Of a stretch of DNA of 64,000 nucleotides, positions 25,627 through 34,386 are shown in pieces. Location of the stretch: assembly GCA_047602295.1 (NCBI GenBank), contig JASGHP010000001.1, positions 2,294,001-2,358,000 of the forward strand, given 5' to 3'. A program made the position numbers and the translations under genes. Source of the stretch: JACMLD01 sp047602295 (GTDB lineage: Bacteria > Bacteroidota > Bacteroidia > Chitinophagales > Chitinophagaceae). The notes below the pieces were generated by a model. It ran no database searches. It saw only the letters and a program-made list of their open reading frames with translations, and had not been told where the DNA came from. Each line of letters begins with the position of its first letter. Position 1 is the first letter of the stretch.

Positions 25627-25695
25627 CAAAGATGCAACATTGATGAACCTGGTTTGAGCAATTTCGGCGTTTATACTTTTTCGTTCGATGAATGG
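25627..25695 (-). promoter_or_regulatory. Conserved promoter region of ncRNA-like unit 3
   Basis: Minus-strand CATCTTTG (25634-25627). The conserved distal site TTTCGTTCGATGAATGG (plus 25679-25695) is again exactly 39 nt from the leader block. The sequence between has diverged from units 1 and 2, so conservation of the distal site is selective. No good -33 TTTG is seen here. Confidence 0.5.
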
Positions 25696-25743
25696 ACGAA
25701 AAAAGGCGATAAACCGAAATCTGACTTCATAATATTATGAAAA

Positions 25744-26928
25744 TTAATCATTTATGAAGCGGGAGCTAAACAGGAAACCCTGGTTGTTTTTAACTTGTAC
25801 AATGCTTATACTACCCGGTGCCGCTTTGTCTAAGCTGCAAGTAAAAGTATTGTACCCGGCATATGCATTTAGGGTAAAATTGCCCAATTGCTGTCCGCCG
25901 CTGTTATAAATAAATGCCTGGTAATTGCCCGCAACCGGGAAACTGCCATTTATATGCAATTGCTTGTTTGTGGCAAAAGCTTTAATGCTGGTATTACTGC
26001 TACTTGCTTTCACTACTGCTAAAGAAGAATAGTTATTGCTTGTATTGTTTACCAGGTGCAGGCGGTAATAAATGTTGCCTGTGCTACTGCTCACATTGCT
26101 GATATCATCTGTGTAGGTATAGCTTTGTTCAGCCGCATCTGTAGCAGATGTTGTAGTATTGATGCCACTAAAGCTGCTTCCATCTGTTGAACGCTCAATC
26201 GTGTACTTGTCGCCAGCAGAAACATTGTAAACAGTATATGCCAGGTTCACTTTTTGTGCAGAGATGTTTGCTGCAAATGAGCCTAACCTTGAGGGCAACA
26301 AATAACCAATGCCATTAACTCTTATGTTGTCAAACACCATCCTGCTATTGCCACCACTGCCAATACTTACATTATAACCATAAACCCTGAAGGTAACAGT
26401 AGTATAACGATTGGTAAATGCTGCACCCGGTGTTACTGTATAGTTTGCGTAGGTGAGTGTCATAGAACCGCTGGCAATATCAGCAGCAAAGCCATCAAGG
26501 CTTGAGCGAATAGACCAACTGGTAGGTCCACTGCCTGCAGGAGAACCAGTATTACTTCTGCGCATAGTTAATACGATAGAACTAATGTCAAGCTGATAAC
26601 CAGAACTGGGCGTTAAGCTAAACTCCAGGTACATAGAAGTATTGATGCCACCGCTGGGCCAGCCATTTTCTCCATAATATTCCGTGCCTCCATTAAAAGT
26701 GCGGATAGGCACACTGGGAGAGAAATCTGAATTGCTTACGGTATTGTAAGAACCCGGCGTTCCAACCAGGGTGCTATTAAAAGTCCAATTGCCAATGGTT
26801 TGTGCATCAGCATGTTGGTTTCCAAAAAGAAAGGAAATAACCAGCAACAGCAAAAAAGCTATGCGGTTTATATTCCCTATGTTTTTGATGGGAAACATTT
26901 GTACGGATTTATAAATAGTCTTACTCAT
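25744..26928 (-). CDS. Secreted protein with T9SS-like C-terminal region
   Basis: 394 residues. An N-terminal signal segment (IAFLLLLVISFLFGNQHADAQ, ending near residue 43) precedes a beta-rich domain of about 170 residues (IGNWTFNSTLVGTPGSYNTV), like domains often found before Bacteroidota sorting modules. After it comes the sequence LPSRLGSFAANISAQKVNLA, typical of the linker before a T9SS type A sorting domain. The C-terminus (LHINGSFPVAGNYQAFIYNS) resembles that domain but lacks a clear final KxxK-type motif. A start at residue 11 is possible. Its binding target is unknown. Confidence 0.75.
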   Translation of the reverse strand: MSKTIYKSVQMFPIKNIGNINRIAFLLLLVISFLFGNQHADAQTIGNWTFNSTLVGTPGSYNTVSNSDFSPSVPIRTFNGGTEYYGENGWPSGGINTSMYLEFSLTPSSGYQLDISSIVLTMRRSNTGSPAGSGPTSWSIRSSLDGFAADIASGSMTLTYANYTVTPGAAFTNRYTTVTFRVYGYNVSIGSGGNSRMVFDNIRVNGIGYLLPSRLGSFAANISAQKVNLAYTVYNVSAGDKYTIERSTDGSSFSGINTTTSATDAAEQSYTYTDDISNVSSSTGNIYYRLHLVNNTSNNYSSLAVVKASSSNTSIKAFATNKQLHINGSFPVAGNYQAFIYNSGGQQLGNFTLNAYAGYNTFTCSLDKAAPGSISIVQVKNNQGFLFSSRFIND

Positions 26929-27132
26929 CGGGTTGGATTCACATAGTTAACGCTAATAGATTACACCTATTATATGTTTTAGCCGGTTGCGGCGAAAAAT
27001 TCGATTTTTTAATCTTTTTGCCCGTTGAGGTTTGTAGAAATTCTTGCCCCAGTAAGTGATTAAAAGCAGGTTTTTAAGCAGAAACCTGAATGGTACATAG
27101 TTTGAAACATGTTTAAATTAAAAGAACCGAGT

Positions 27133-27342
27133 ATGAAAATCTTTTCAGTTATTTTAATTGTGGCCGGAATTCTTATGATTGTGTTTCGTGGTTTTAATGT
27201 GCAAACAGAAAAGAAAGTTGTGGATTTTGGTGCCGTAGAAATTAATAAAAAAGAAAACAAATGGATTGGCTGGCCAACCTATGCAGGTGCAGTTGCTATT
27301 GTAGCGGGGTTGGTTTTATATGCATCTAAGAAAAGAACATGA
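27133..27342 (+). CDS. Small two-helix membrane protein
   Basis: 69 residues from the ATG at 27133 (MKIFSVILIVAGILMIVFRG); an upstream ATG at 27109 would add eight residues. Two transmembrane helices flank a short polar loop (VQTEKKVVDFGAVEINKKEN), and the tail is basic (KKRT). This layout is common in small Bacteroidota proteins of unknown function. It is convergent with the alpha/beta hydrolase, with a terminator-like hairpin between. Confidence 0.7.
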   Translation: MKIFSVILIVAGILMIVFRGFNVQTEKKVVDFGAVEINKKENKWIGWPTYAGAVAIVAGLVLYASKKRT

Positions 27343-27355
27343 GGTTATAGTAAGT

Positions 27356-27390
27356 AAGGTGAAAAATTAACGGGTTACTTTTCACCTTTT
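27356..27390 (+). terminator. Terminator-like hairpin between convergent genes
   Basis: AAGGTGAAAA (27356-27365) pairs perfectly with TTTTCACCTT (27379-27388), followed by TT and then A. It overlaps the last codons of the hydrolase on the other strand. Confidence 0.55.
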
Positions 27391-28331
27391 AAAAATGCTT
27401 CGACAGTATCTTCCCATTTATCCGGTTCGTTTTCGCAAAGGTTTTCATGGCCGCAATTTTCATAAGCCACAAATTTTTTTGGGCCTGGTATGTTATTGAA
27501 TATTTCTTTGATTTCTTTTTCTGTAACGCCTTTGTCTTTTCTTCCCCATTGCAATAATACAGGGCATTTAATTTTTTTTACAAATTCTTTGGGCTTCATG
27601 CTAAACGCCCAAAAGCCATTAATGGCACCACCCCAGAAAGTTAACAGACCAGCTATTGGTTCTGCTGGCAACCCTGCCATTCTCATTTTACATTCTACCG
27701 TTGCGGGCAAAGAAGCAAATGGCATTTCCAGTATTACTTTTTCAGGTGTTAATTGATAATCAGCAACTGCTTTTGTAATAGTAGCTGCACCTAATGAAAT
27801 GCCATAGAGGATGATGTTTTTTTCTCCGCTGTTCTTTAAATAATCATAAGCCAATTTTACATCTTCTGCTTCAGTATATCCAATGGTGCAGGTATTGCCG
27901 CCACTTTGACCATGCGCCCTGAAATCAACCAATAAAGTAGAATATCCTAACTCATTAAAAGTATCACTTTGCGAAAGGTTTGCTGATTTCTCACTGCCAT
28001 GCCCATGAAGGATTGCAATGGTTCCTTTTGAGTTTGCTACATGAAAAAGCCATGCATCTAAAATAATGTTGCCTTTTGTTTTTAGTTTGATGTTGGTAAA
28101 TGGTGAGTCAGGTTTTGCTCCAATCAATTTTTCCTGTTTTAGTCCAAACAATGTAACCTGTGCTTTTCCCCAAAAACCATTTGTTTGTTCCTCCAAAGGT
28201 TTTACTGTACCGTGATTATAAAAATGAGTAAGGTGATAAGCCTGGTTAATAACAATAATGTTCAGCAACAGGAATAATATCAATACCGAAAAAAGTAATC
28301 TCTTTAAAAGTCTACGGGGTTTAGATGGCAT
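27375..28331 (-). CDS. Alpha/beta hydrolase, membrane-anchored
   Basis: 318 residues. An N-terminal transmembrane segment (LLFSVLILFLLLNIIVI) is followed by an alpha/beta-hydrolase domain. The oxyanion region is AILHGHGSEKS, the nucleophile elbow is LYGISLGAATI (Ser in GISLG), the acid is in LLQWGRKDKGVTE, and the His is in ENCGHENLCE. It resembles BEM46/YqkD-like hydrolases. The substrate is unknown. Confidence 0.82.
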   Translation of the reverse strand: MPSKPRRLLKRLLFSVLILFLLLNIIVINQAYHLTHFYNHGTVKPLEEQTNGFWGKAQVTLFGLKQEKLIGAKPDSPFTNIKLKTKGNIILDAWLFHVANSKGTIAILHGHGSEKSANLSQSDTFNELGYSTLLVDFRAHGQSGGNTCTIGYTEAEDVKLAYDYLKNSGEKNIILYGISLGAATITKAVADYQLTPEKVILEMPFASLPATVECKMRMAGLPAEPIAGLLTFWGGAINGFWAFSMKPKEFVKKIKCPVLLQWGRKDKGVTEKEIKEIFNNIPGPKKFVAYENCGHENLCENEPDKWEDTVEAFLKGEK

Positions 28332-28662
28332 GGGTAAATACGAATTGATTTTTTATTTTATAAACTTGATGCTGCTACATGCTGAATGATGTAATTCTAA
28401 ATTAGGTATATTTTTAAATGAAAATTAGTTTGTTAAAATAATTTAGCACGACAATGCCGGAGAATAGACAATTCGGATTAATGTCTGCCTGTGCTAGTAG
28501 ACGCTTAATAGAAATCCAACCGCTCAATGGCTACCGGATGGAAGCGGATACCCCGCTGTAGCTTTGTGCATGGGTTTGTGGCGGAGTAGCAGCGGACAGC
28601 CGGAACAAATGCTGATCTTAGCTCTATTGTTGAAAGCCCCTAATAATTATATAAGGTTGTAT
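28332..28662. other. Intergenic region without a recognised gene
   Basis: About 330 nt between the hydrolase start and the glnS terminator. Its AT-rich half (28332-28450) probably holds the minus-strand hydrolase promoter. The GC-richer half (28455-28620, with GCGGACAGCCGG and TGGCGGAGTAGCAG) looks like a decayed dispersed repeat. No convincing open frame or RNA structure. Confidence 0.4.
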
Positions 28663-28690
28663 AAAAAAAAGGCTGCCCTAAAGCAGCCTT
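28663..28690 (-). terminator. Rho-independent terminator of glnS
   Basis: On the minus strand AAGGCTGC (from 28690) pairs with GCAGCCTT (to 28669), followed by a T run (plus A at 28663-28668). It is 20 nt after the glnS stop. Confidence 0.9.
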
Positions 28691-28710
28691 CCTGTGTATC
28701 ATGTAAGATA

Positions 28711-30390
28711 TTATTGCTTTTTCTGTTCTTTTGCCCATGCATCTTTTAAAGTCACCGTTCTGTTGAAAACCATGGCTTCTTCACTGCTGTCTTTATCCAG
28801 GCAGAAATAACCTTTACGCAGGAACTGGTAACTGTCAGTAAAATTTGCATTGCGCAAAGCCGGCTCTGCAAATGCATGTTGTATTACCTGCAAAGAATTA
28901 GGGTTGATATAATCTTTAAAGTCTCCTTCTTCTACCGAAGGATTTTCTACTTTAAACAAACGATCATAAATGCGCAACTCGCAACCAATAGCATGAGATA
29001 CACTTACCCAATGCAGCGTACCCTGTACTTTTAAGCCAGAAGTATCTGCGCCGCTTTTGCTTTCAGGAATATAGGAACAGTTAACCTGTGTAATTTTTCC
29101 ATCTGCATCTTTCACCACATCATCGCACTGAATAATATAAGCGCTTTTTAAACGTACTTTTTGCCCCGGTGCCAACCTGAAATATTTTTTAGGAGCTACT
29201 TCCATAAAGTCTTCCTGCTCTATGTACAATTCACGGCTAAAAGGAACATCACGGGTTCCTCCATTGGGGTCTTCAGGATTATTCTCGCTGGCAAACATTT
29301 CTGTTTGTCCTTCCGGATAATTGGTGATAACAATTTTGAGCGGATCAAACACTACCATTCTCCTTAATGCTTTTTTGTTCAACGTTTCACGAACAAAAAA
29401 TTCCAGCAAACCAACATCAATAAGATTTTCTCTTTTTGCTACGCCAATACGATCGCAAAACTCACGGATGCTTTCTGCTGGATAACCGCGGCGACGCATG
29501 CCACTGATGCTGGGCATACGCGGATCGTTCCAACTGGTTACATGTTTCTCTGATACCAGTTGCAACAATTTTCTTTTGCTCATCACCGTGTAAGTAAGGT
29601 TCAGCCTCGCAAACTCGTATTGATGAGAAGGAAATATCTCCAGCTTTTCAATACACCAATCGTACAATTGGCGGTGCGGAATAAATTCCAGCGTACAAAT
29701 AGAGTGGGTGATATTTTCTATTGAATCACTTTGCCCGTGTGCAAAATCATACATAGGGTAGATGCACCATGCATCGCCAGTACGGTGGTGATGTGCATGC
29801 TTAATGCGATAGAGCAGGGGATCACGCATGTGCATATTGGGCGAGGACATATCAATCCTGGCACGTAATACTTTGTCTCCGTCTTTGTATTTGCCTTCAC
29901 GCATTTCTGCAAACAGTTTCAGATTCTCTTCTACAGAACGGTCTGCATACTGGTTGCGCTTACCCGGCACCGTTGGGCTTCCTTTTTGAGCGGCTATCTC
30001 ATCGGCATTGCTGTCGTCTACATAAGCCAGTCCTTTTTTTATCAGTTGAACGGCAAAGCCATAAAGCTGTTCAAAATAATCAGAGGCATACAATTCATTG
30101 GCCCAATCAAACCCCAGCCATTTTACATCTTCCTTGATGCTTTCCACGTATTCAGTTTCTTCAGTAACAGGGTTGGTATCATCAAACCTCAGATTGGTTT
30201 TACCGCCGTATTTTAATGCCAGTCCAAAATTGAGGCAAATGCTTTTTGCATGGCCTATATGCAGGTAGCCATTAGGCTCTGGCGGGAAACGGGTATGAAT
30301 GGTTTTGTATTTACCAGCCTTCAGATCAGCCTCCACTATTTCTTCAATAAAATTGAGCGATTTCTCTTCTTCTTTTTTAATCTCTGTCAT
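28711..30390 (-). CDS. glnS: Glutaminyl-tRNA synthetase
   Basis: 559 residues from the ATG at 30390 (MTEIKKEEEKSLNFIEEIVE). An open frame extends to 30480 but that part has no family sequence and overlaps the divergent gene's promoter region. Class I motifs: PPEPNGYLHIGHAKS (HIGH) near residue 45 and the MSKRK lid loop in LTYTVMSKRKLLQLV. Tail-specific blocks include RLAPGQKVRLKSAYII and the C-terminal anticodon-binding beta-barrels. It charges tRNA-Gln directly. The length is normal for GlnRS. It is a single gene with its own terminator. Confidence 0.96.
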   Translation of the reverse strand: MTEIKKEEEKSLNFIEEIVEADLKAGKYKTIHTRFPPEPNGYLHIGHAKSICLNFGLALKYGGKTNLRFDDTNPVTEETEYVESIKEDVKWLGFDWANELYASDYFEQLYGFAVQLIKKGLAYVDDSNADEIAAQKGSPTVPGKRNQYADRSVEENLKLFAEMREGKYKDGDKVLRARIDMSSPNMHMRDPLLYRIKHAHHHRTGDAWCIYPMYDFAHGQSDSIENITHSICTLEFIPHRQLYDWCIEKLEIFPSHQYEFARLNLTYTVMSKRKLLQLVSEKHVTSWNDPRMPSISGMRRRGYPAESIREFCDRIGVAKRENLIDVGLLEFFVRETLNKKALRRMVVFDPLKIVITNYPEGQTEMFASENNPEDPNGGTRDVPFSRELYIEQEDFMEVAPKKYFRLAPGQKVRLKSAYIIQCDDVVKDADGKITQVNCSYIPESKSGADTSGLKVQGTLHWVSVSHAIGCELRIYDRLFKVENPSVEEGDFKDYINPNSLQVIQHAFAEPALRNANFTDSYQFLRKGYFCLDKDSSEEAMVFNRTVTLKDAWAKEQKKQ

Positions 30391-30563
30391 AACACTTGTA
30401 TTGATAAACATGCCACGGTACTTTTCCGTGGCATGTTGCAGTACAAATGTACTGTTTCGCAGGCAGTTAGCCAAAGCCAAAGACCAGTTGCCGCGTCTTG
30501 CCGATATGTTTTTGGTGTCAACTATTTCTATGGTTTGCTGTTACTATAGAAAAATCAACAGCC

Positions 30564-31517
30564 ATGAATAAAAAGCAATTAGGAAAAACAGGCTTGCAGA
30601 TAGCGCCATTGGTATTGGGAGGCAATGTATTTGGATGGACAATTGATGAACCCACTTCATTTGAGGTATTGGATGGCTTTGTTGGCGCCGGATTTAATTT
30701 AATTGATACCGCAAATTCTTATTCTACATGGGCGCCAGGCAATAAAGGTGGAGAATCTGAGGCAATCATTGGCAATTGGGTGAAAAAAAGAAACAACCGC
30801 AATGATGTGTTAATTGCAACTAAAGTGGGCAGTGATATGGGCAATGGAAATAAAGGGGTTGCTAAAAAATACATTCTTCAGGCAGCAGATGAATCTTTAC
30901 GCCGTTTGCAAACAGACTATATCGATTTGTACCAGACACATTTTGATGATGAAGCTACGCCTGTGGAAGAAACACTGGAAGCTTACGATATTTTAGTGAA
31001 AGCCGGTAAAGTAAGATGGATTGGCACTTCTAACATGACGCCGGAACGTTTGCAGCAGTCTCTAAAAGCAGCAGATAAAAACAGTTTGCCTTTATATCAA
31101 TCCCTGCAGCCGGAGTATAACTTGTATGCCCGTGAAAAATTTGAAACCCTTTACGAAAAGATTTGCCTGGAAAATAATATTGGGGTTATCAGCTATTATT
31201 CATTGGCCAGCGGTTTTCTTACAGGAAAATACCGCAGCGAGAAAGACTTTGCCAAAAGTGCACGTGGTGGTGGCATGCAGAAATATTTAAACCCACGCGG
31301 TTTTGCGATATTGGATGCATTGGATACTGCGGCTGCAAAATATAAAACAAACGCTGCTGCTATAGCCATTGCATGGCTGATAGCAAAGCCTTCCATTACA
31401 GCACCTATTGCCAGCGCTACCAGTGTTCAACAATTGGGTGAACTTGCTAAAGCGGCTTCTATCGTGTTAACAGCAGAAGATATGGCCTTGCTGGATAAAG
31501 CGAGTGCGTGGAAATAG
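30564..31517 (+). CDS. Aldo/keto reductase
   Basis: 317 residues from the ATG at 30564 (MNKKQLGKTGLQIAPLVLGG). It is an NADPH-dependent (alpha/beta)8 barrel with the tetrad blocks LIDTANSYS (Asp, Tyr), VLIATKVGSDMG (Lys) and IDLYQTHFDD (His). Cofactor-binding residues lie in AIAWLIAKPSITAPIASA. It is close to the YajO/IolS-like group; the carbonyl substrate is unknown. It is divergent from glnS, 173 nt apart. Confidence 0.9.
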   Translation: MNKKQLGKTGLQIAPLVLGGNVFGWTIDEPTSFEVLDGFVGAGFNLIDTANSYSTWAPGNKGGESEAIIGNWVKKRNNRNDVLIATKVGSDMGNGNKGVAKKYILQAADESLRRLQTDYIDLYQTHFDDEATPVEETLEAYDILVKAGKVRWIGTSNMTPERLQQSLKAADKNSLPLYQSLQPEYNLYAREKFETLYEKICLENNIGVISYYSLASGFLTGKYRSEKDFAKSARGGGMQKYLNPRGFAILDALDTAAAKYKTNAAAIAIAWLIAKPSITAPIASATSVQQLGELAKAASIVLTAEDMALLDKASAWK

Positions 31518-31518
31518 T

Positions 31519-31560
31519 TTGGCGTACAAAGTCAAAAGTGAAAACTCAAAAGTCAAAAAC
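31519..31560. repeat. Intergenic word-repeat element
   Basis: AAAGTCAAAAGTGAAAACTC followed by AAAAGTCAAAAACTG: short direct repeats of the AAAAGTC word, like those at 39800-39815. It is found just after the aldo/keto reductase gene. Confidence 0.45.
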
Positions 31561-31581
31561 TGTTCTACTTTTTAAGGACTA

Positions 31582-31628
31582 AATTTCATGCAGCGTTCAC
31601 TGCTTCTTTATGAACGCTGCGTGAAATT
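31582..31628. terminator. Long hairpin between convergent genes
   Basis: An 18-nt arm (31582-31599, AATTTCATGCAGCGTTCA) pairs with 31611-31628 with a single G/T-type mismatch; loop 11 nt. It lies between the reductase and the DinB-like gene and probably terminates transcription from both sides. Confidence 0.7.
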
Positions 31629-31647
31629 ATATTTACGAACATTCAAA

Positions 31648-32307
31648 TCAATCGTTGCCTTTTGCACCTGGTAAACGTTTTCTTACCAATGTCATTTGCC
31701 CGCGGTGATTAGCTTCATGTTCACATACATGAAACCATTTGCAATAATTATTGGTTGGTTCGTTGCCAAAAAAATGCGGGTCTACCTGTGCCAGCCATTT
31801 GTCATCTCTTGTTTTAAATTCTGCCAATGTTTTTTCACGTGTTTCTTTTAAAGTGCTGGTATAATAATCAAGGTCATGGCCTTTTAATGCTGTTCTTCCT
31901 TCCTCACCCAATTCCATAGCAACGCCAAATCTTTTTTTATTGGCATCGCTAAAATCTTTCAGGTTGTAAAAAGTAAGATCCTGGTAAATGGTTTCCGTAG
32001 CTGCCAAATGCATTAACATGGCGCCAATGGTATTGGCTTTCGGGTCCATTAAAAAATCAAGTTCTTCCGGCTTTAAACCTTTCACTGCATTGTAAACACT
32101 TTCTCTAATCCAGTTTAACATAGATACAAACGTTCCTAATTGTGGCGAATAACCCTCCATTGGGCCAATGATATTGATTCCGTTTGCAGTTGGCTGAGGG
32201 GTATTGCCAAAACCGATTTGAGGTAATAATGCAAGGCCAGATGCAAGTCCGGCAGCAGCGCCAATAAATTGGCGGCGATGAATGATTTTTTTATCAGCTT
32301 GTTGCAT
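31648..32307 (-). CDS. DinB-like protein with Tat signal
   Basis: 219 residues. The N-terminus has a twin-arginine signal (KIIHRRQFIGAAAGLASGLA). The mature four-helix bundle carries DinB-type histidines in AMLMHLAATETIYQDL and CKWFHVCEHEANHRGQMTL, probable metal ligands. DinB/YfiT-type proteins often act as metal-dependent thiol transferases, but most have no known substrate. Export by the Tat system is consistent with cofactor loading in the cytoplasm. Confidence 0.82.
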   Translation of the reverse strand: MQQADKKIIHRRQFIGAAAGLASGLALLPQIGFGNTPQPTANGINIIGPMEGYSPQLGTFVSMLNWIRESVYNAVKGLKPEELDFLMDPKANTIGAMLMHLAATETIYQDLTFYNLKDFSDANKKRFGVAMELGEEGRTALKGHDLDYYTSTLKETREKTLAEFKTRDDKWLAQVDPHFFGNEPTNNYCKWFHVCEHEANHRGQMTLVRKRLPGAKGND

Positions 32308-32351
32308 ATAGGTGTTTTTAGGTGAGGAATGATTGCGTATGAAAGTTAGTC

Positions 32352-32446
32352 AAAAAGAAGTTCTAAGTTGTAAGTGTTAAGTTTTAAGTACTGGAACCGC
32401 TTTCTCCCACTCACCACTACCCAGAATAAAATCACTAACTTTCACT
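32352..32446. repeat. Intergenic word-repeat element
   Basis: CTAAGTTGTAAGTGTTAAG then TTTTAAGTAC, and downstream CTCCCACTCACCACTACCC and CACTAACTTTCACTTTC. A G-type arm is followed by a C-type arm, as in the other spacers. It is upstream of the plus-strand lipoprotein. Confidence 0.55.
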
Positions 32447-32494
32447 TTCAAATCAATTGCTCACCGGCATATAATTGCCCAAGAAAAAATAAAC

Positions 32495-33385
32495 ATGAAA
32501 AAAACGATTGTACTTTTTGCATCGCTTGCTACATTATTAGTTGCTTGCAATAATAACTCTTCAACCGAAAAACCGGCTTCTGATTCAACTGCAGCTACAT
32601 CTTCGTCTACCATAGATCCTGCAAAGGACTGGAAGTTTGGTGTTGCACTCTGGACGTTTCATACATTCAGCTTTTCACAAGGACTTGATAAAATTGACAG
32701 CGCTGGTGTGAAGTATATTGAACCCAATACTTTTTCTAAAACATTGCCAGAACTAAAAGACTCTGCGCTGCTGGCTTTATCACCTGCAGGTATAGACAAA
32801 TTGAAAGCGCTTATAGATAAACGTGGGTTGAAATTGGAAACCATTTACATTGCCGGAGATACTACCATCGGTTCCTGGGTGCACCAGTTTGAAATTGCCA
32901 AACAACTGGGCGCAAGATATGTAACTGGTGAGCCGCCACTAAATCTTTGGGATGGTATTGATAGCCTGGCAGGCGTTTACGGTGTAAAAGTGGCTATTCA
33001 CGAACATTGGAAAGGTATGAGTCATTATTGGAACCCAGATACAACTATACTGGCCATGAAGGGACATCCAAATTTTGGTGTGTGCGCAGATCTTGGTCAC
33101 TGGCCAAAAAGTGGTATTAATCCTTTAGACGCAGTGAAGAAGCTGAGTGGAAAAATACTGGTAGTTCATTTGAAAGACATTGCTGCTTACAATGATCCTA
33201 AATTGAAAGATGTACCGGTAGGCACCGGCGTGGTAGATTTCCCCGCCATCTTTGCAGAGTTAAAAAAACAAAACTTCGACGGCTATATTTATATTGAAAG
33301 GGATGCAGAAGATTTGCCCAGCAACCTGCCTTCAGTTATACAAACAGTAAAGTATTACAACGATCAAATCGGGAAACTGAAATAA
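32495..33385 (+). CDS. Sugar phosphate isomerase/epimerase-like lipoprotein
   Basis: 296 residues. A lipoprotein signal (KKTIVLFASLATLLVACNNN, Cys at residue 18) is followed by a Ser/Thr-rich linker and an AP-endonuclease-2-type TIM barrel (about 45-296). Metal-binding-type residues appear in VAIHEHWKG, FGVCADLGHWPKSG, VVHLKDI and YIYIERD. Exported members of this family are common in Bacteroidota and are thought to act on sugars outside the cytoplasm; the substrate is not known. Confidence 0.82.
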   Translation: MKKTIVLFASLATLLVACNNNSSTEKPASDSTAATSSSTIDPAKDWKFGVALWTFHTFSFSQGLDKIDSAGVKYIEPNTFSKTLPELKDSALLALSPAGIDKLKALIDKRGLKLETIYIAGDTTIGSWVHQFEIAKQLGARYVTGEPPLNLWDGIDSLAGVYGVKVAIHEHWKGMSHYWNPDTTILAMKGHPNFGVCADLGHWPKSGINPLDAVKKLSGKILVVHLKDIAAYNDPKLKDVPVGTGVVDFPAIFAELKKQNFDGYIYIERDAEDLPSNLPSVIQTVKYYNDQIGKLK

Positions 33386-33479
33386 CGATAATCAAAACAA
33401 ACTCCATTCGATTGTCATGCCGACGATAGGAGGCATCTGGACGCCAAAGAGTATGATAGAAAATGCAAACATTAAAGCC

Positions 33480-34361
33480 ATGAAAAAAGCTTTCCGTCAA
33501 CTATCTCTTCCATGGATAATTTTTTTATGCAGCGCAGTTTTTATAAAAGGCGGCGATGGTAAATGGACAATTGTTCAAACAAAAAATCCAATGCCAAACA
33601 GGGGAGAGTGCGGCATGGCAGCCAGCAATGGCAAATTATATTTATTGGGTGGTGGCGCATTGCCAACCGGTGTGTACGATCCGGCTAACCTTAGCTGGAC
33701 AATGCATGCAAAAGCACCAGTGAACATGAATCATTTTCAACCGGTAAGCTTTCAGAATAAAATTTATGTGCTCTCTGCTTTTACGGATGGCGTATATCCT
33801 GATCAACCCAATTTAAAATCGGTGTACATCTATGATACTGAAAAAGACAGTTGGACAACAGGTGGAGCATTGTCGTCAGATAGAAATAGGGCAGCAGCCG
33901 GGGCCGCTTTGCATAATGGAAAAATTTACCTGGTAGCAGGCATACAGCATGGGCACAGCAGCGGTACCTGTGCTATGTTTGATGAATACGATCCTGTTAC
34001 AGGCAAATGGACTGCATTGCCGGATGCGCCACATATCAGGGATCATTGTTCTGCAGCAGTAATAAACGATAAGCTCTACGTTGCTGGCGGTAGAAATACC
34101 AGTTACCACGAACCACAGAATTTTATGTCGTTCTTCAAGAAAACAGTATTGGAAGTAGATTGTTATGATTTTAAAAGCGGTCAGTGGGCTACGTTAGCAG
34201 CTAAGCTGCCTTTGGGAAGCGGAGGCGGATTTATGGTAAACCTTGAGGATAAATTGTATTATATGGGCGGAGAACGTGCCACTGAAACAGAACCAAACAG
34301 TCCCCGCGACAATGTGTTTTGGTTAGATTCCCTCCGGCAACGATGGATGGAAAGAAACTGA
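33480..34361 (+). CDS. Kelch-repeat secreted protein, N-terminal part (frameshifted)
   Basis: 293 residues from the ATG at 33480 (MKKAFRQLSLPWIIFLCSAV), which starts the signal peptide; the open frame begins at 33417 but that stretch looks like intergenic repeat. Kelch blades are visible: ASNGKLYLLGGGAL, FQNKIYVLSAFTDGV, LHNGKIYLVAGIQHG, INDKLYVAGGRNT and LEDKLYYMGGERA. The last blade breaks off in RQRWMERN. A 4-bp tandem duplication, ATGGATGG at 34343-34350, shifts the frame; removing one copy restores RWKETEHLRETRNGM, which continues into the next frame. The protein would be a six-bladed propeller. Confidence 0.82.
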   Translation: MKKAFRQLSLPWIIFLCSAVFIKGGDGKWTIVQTKNPMPNRGECGMAASNGKLYLLGGGALPTGVYDPANLSWTMHAKAPVNMNHFQPVSFQNKIYVLSAFTDGVYPDQPNLKSVYIYDTEKDSWTTGGALSSDRNRAAAGAALHNGKIYLVAGIQHGHSSGTCAMFDEYDPVTGKWTALPDAPHIRDHCSAAVINDKLYVAGGRNTSYHEPQNFMSFFKKTVLEVDCYDFKSGQWATLAAKLPLGSGGGFMVNLEDKLYYMGGERATETEPNSPRDNVFWLDSLRQRWMERN

Positions 34362-34386
34362 ACATTTAAGAGAAACAAGAAATGGA

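Noticed and set aside
24208..25640. CRISPR array
   Set aside because: Repeats are large transcription units with promoters and terminators, not short regular repeats with unique spacers, and there are no cas genes.
25007..25661. Open frames of 67 and 75 codons on the minus strand in units 2 and 3 sharing LHLCISKNEISK
   Set aside because: The shared part coincides with the promoter-like element and presumed RNA 5' end; unit 1 stops after about 20 codons and the remainder is low-complexity. A peptide is not fully excluded.
33405..33479. N-terminal extension of the kelch protein (start at 33417)
   Set aside because: The sequence ATGCCGACGATAGGAGGCATC looks like intergenic repeat DNA, and the signal peptide starts at 33480.
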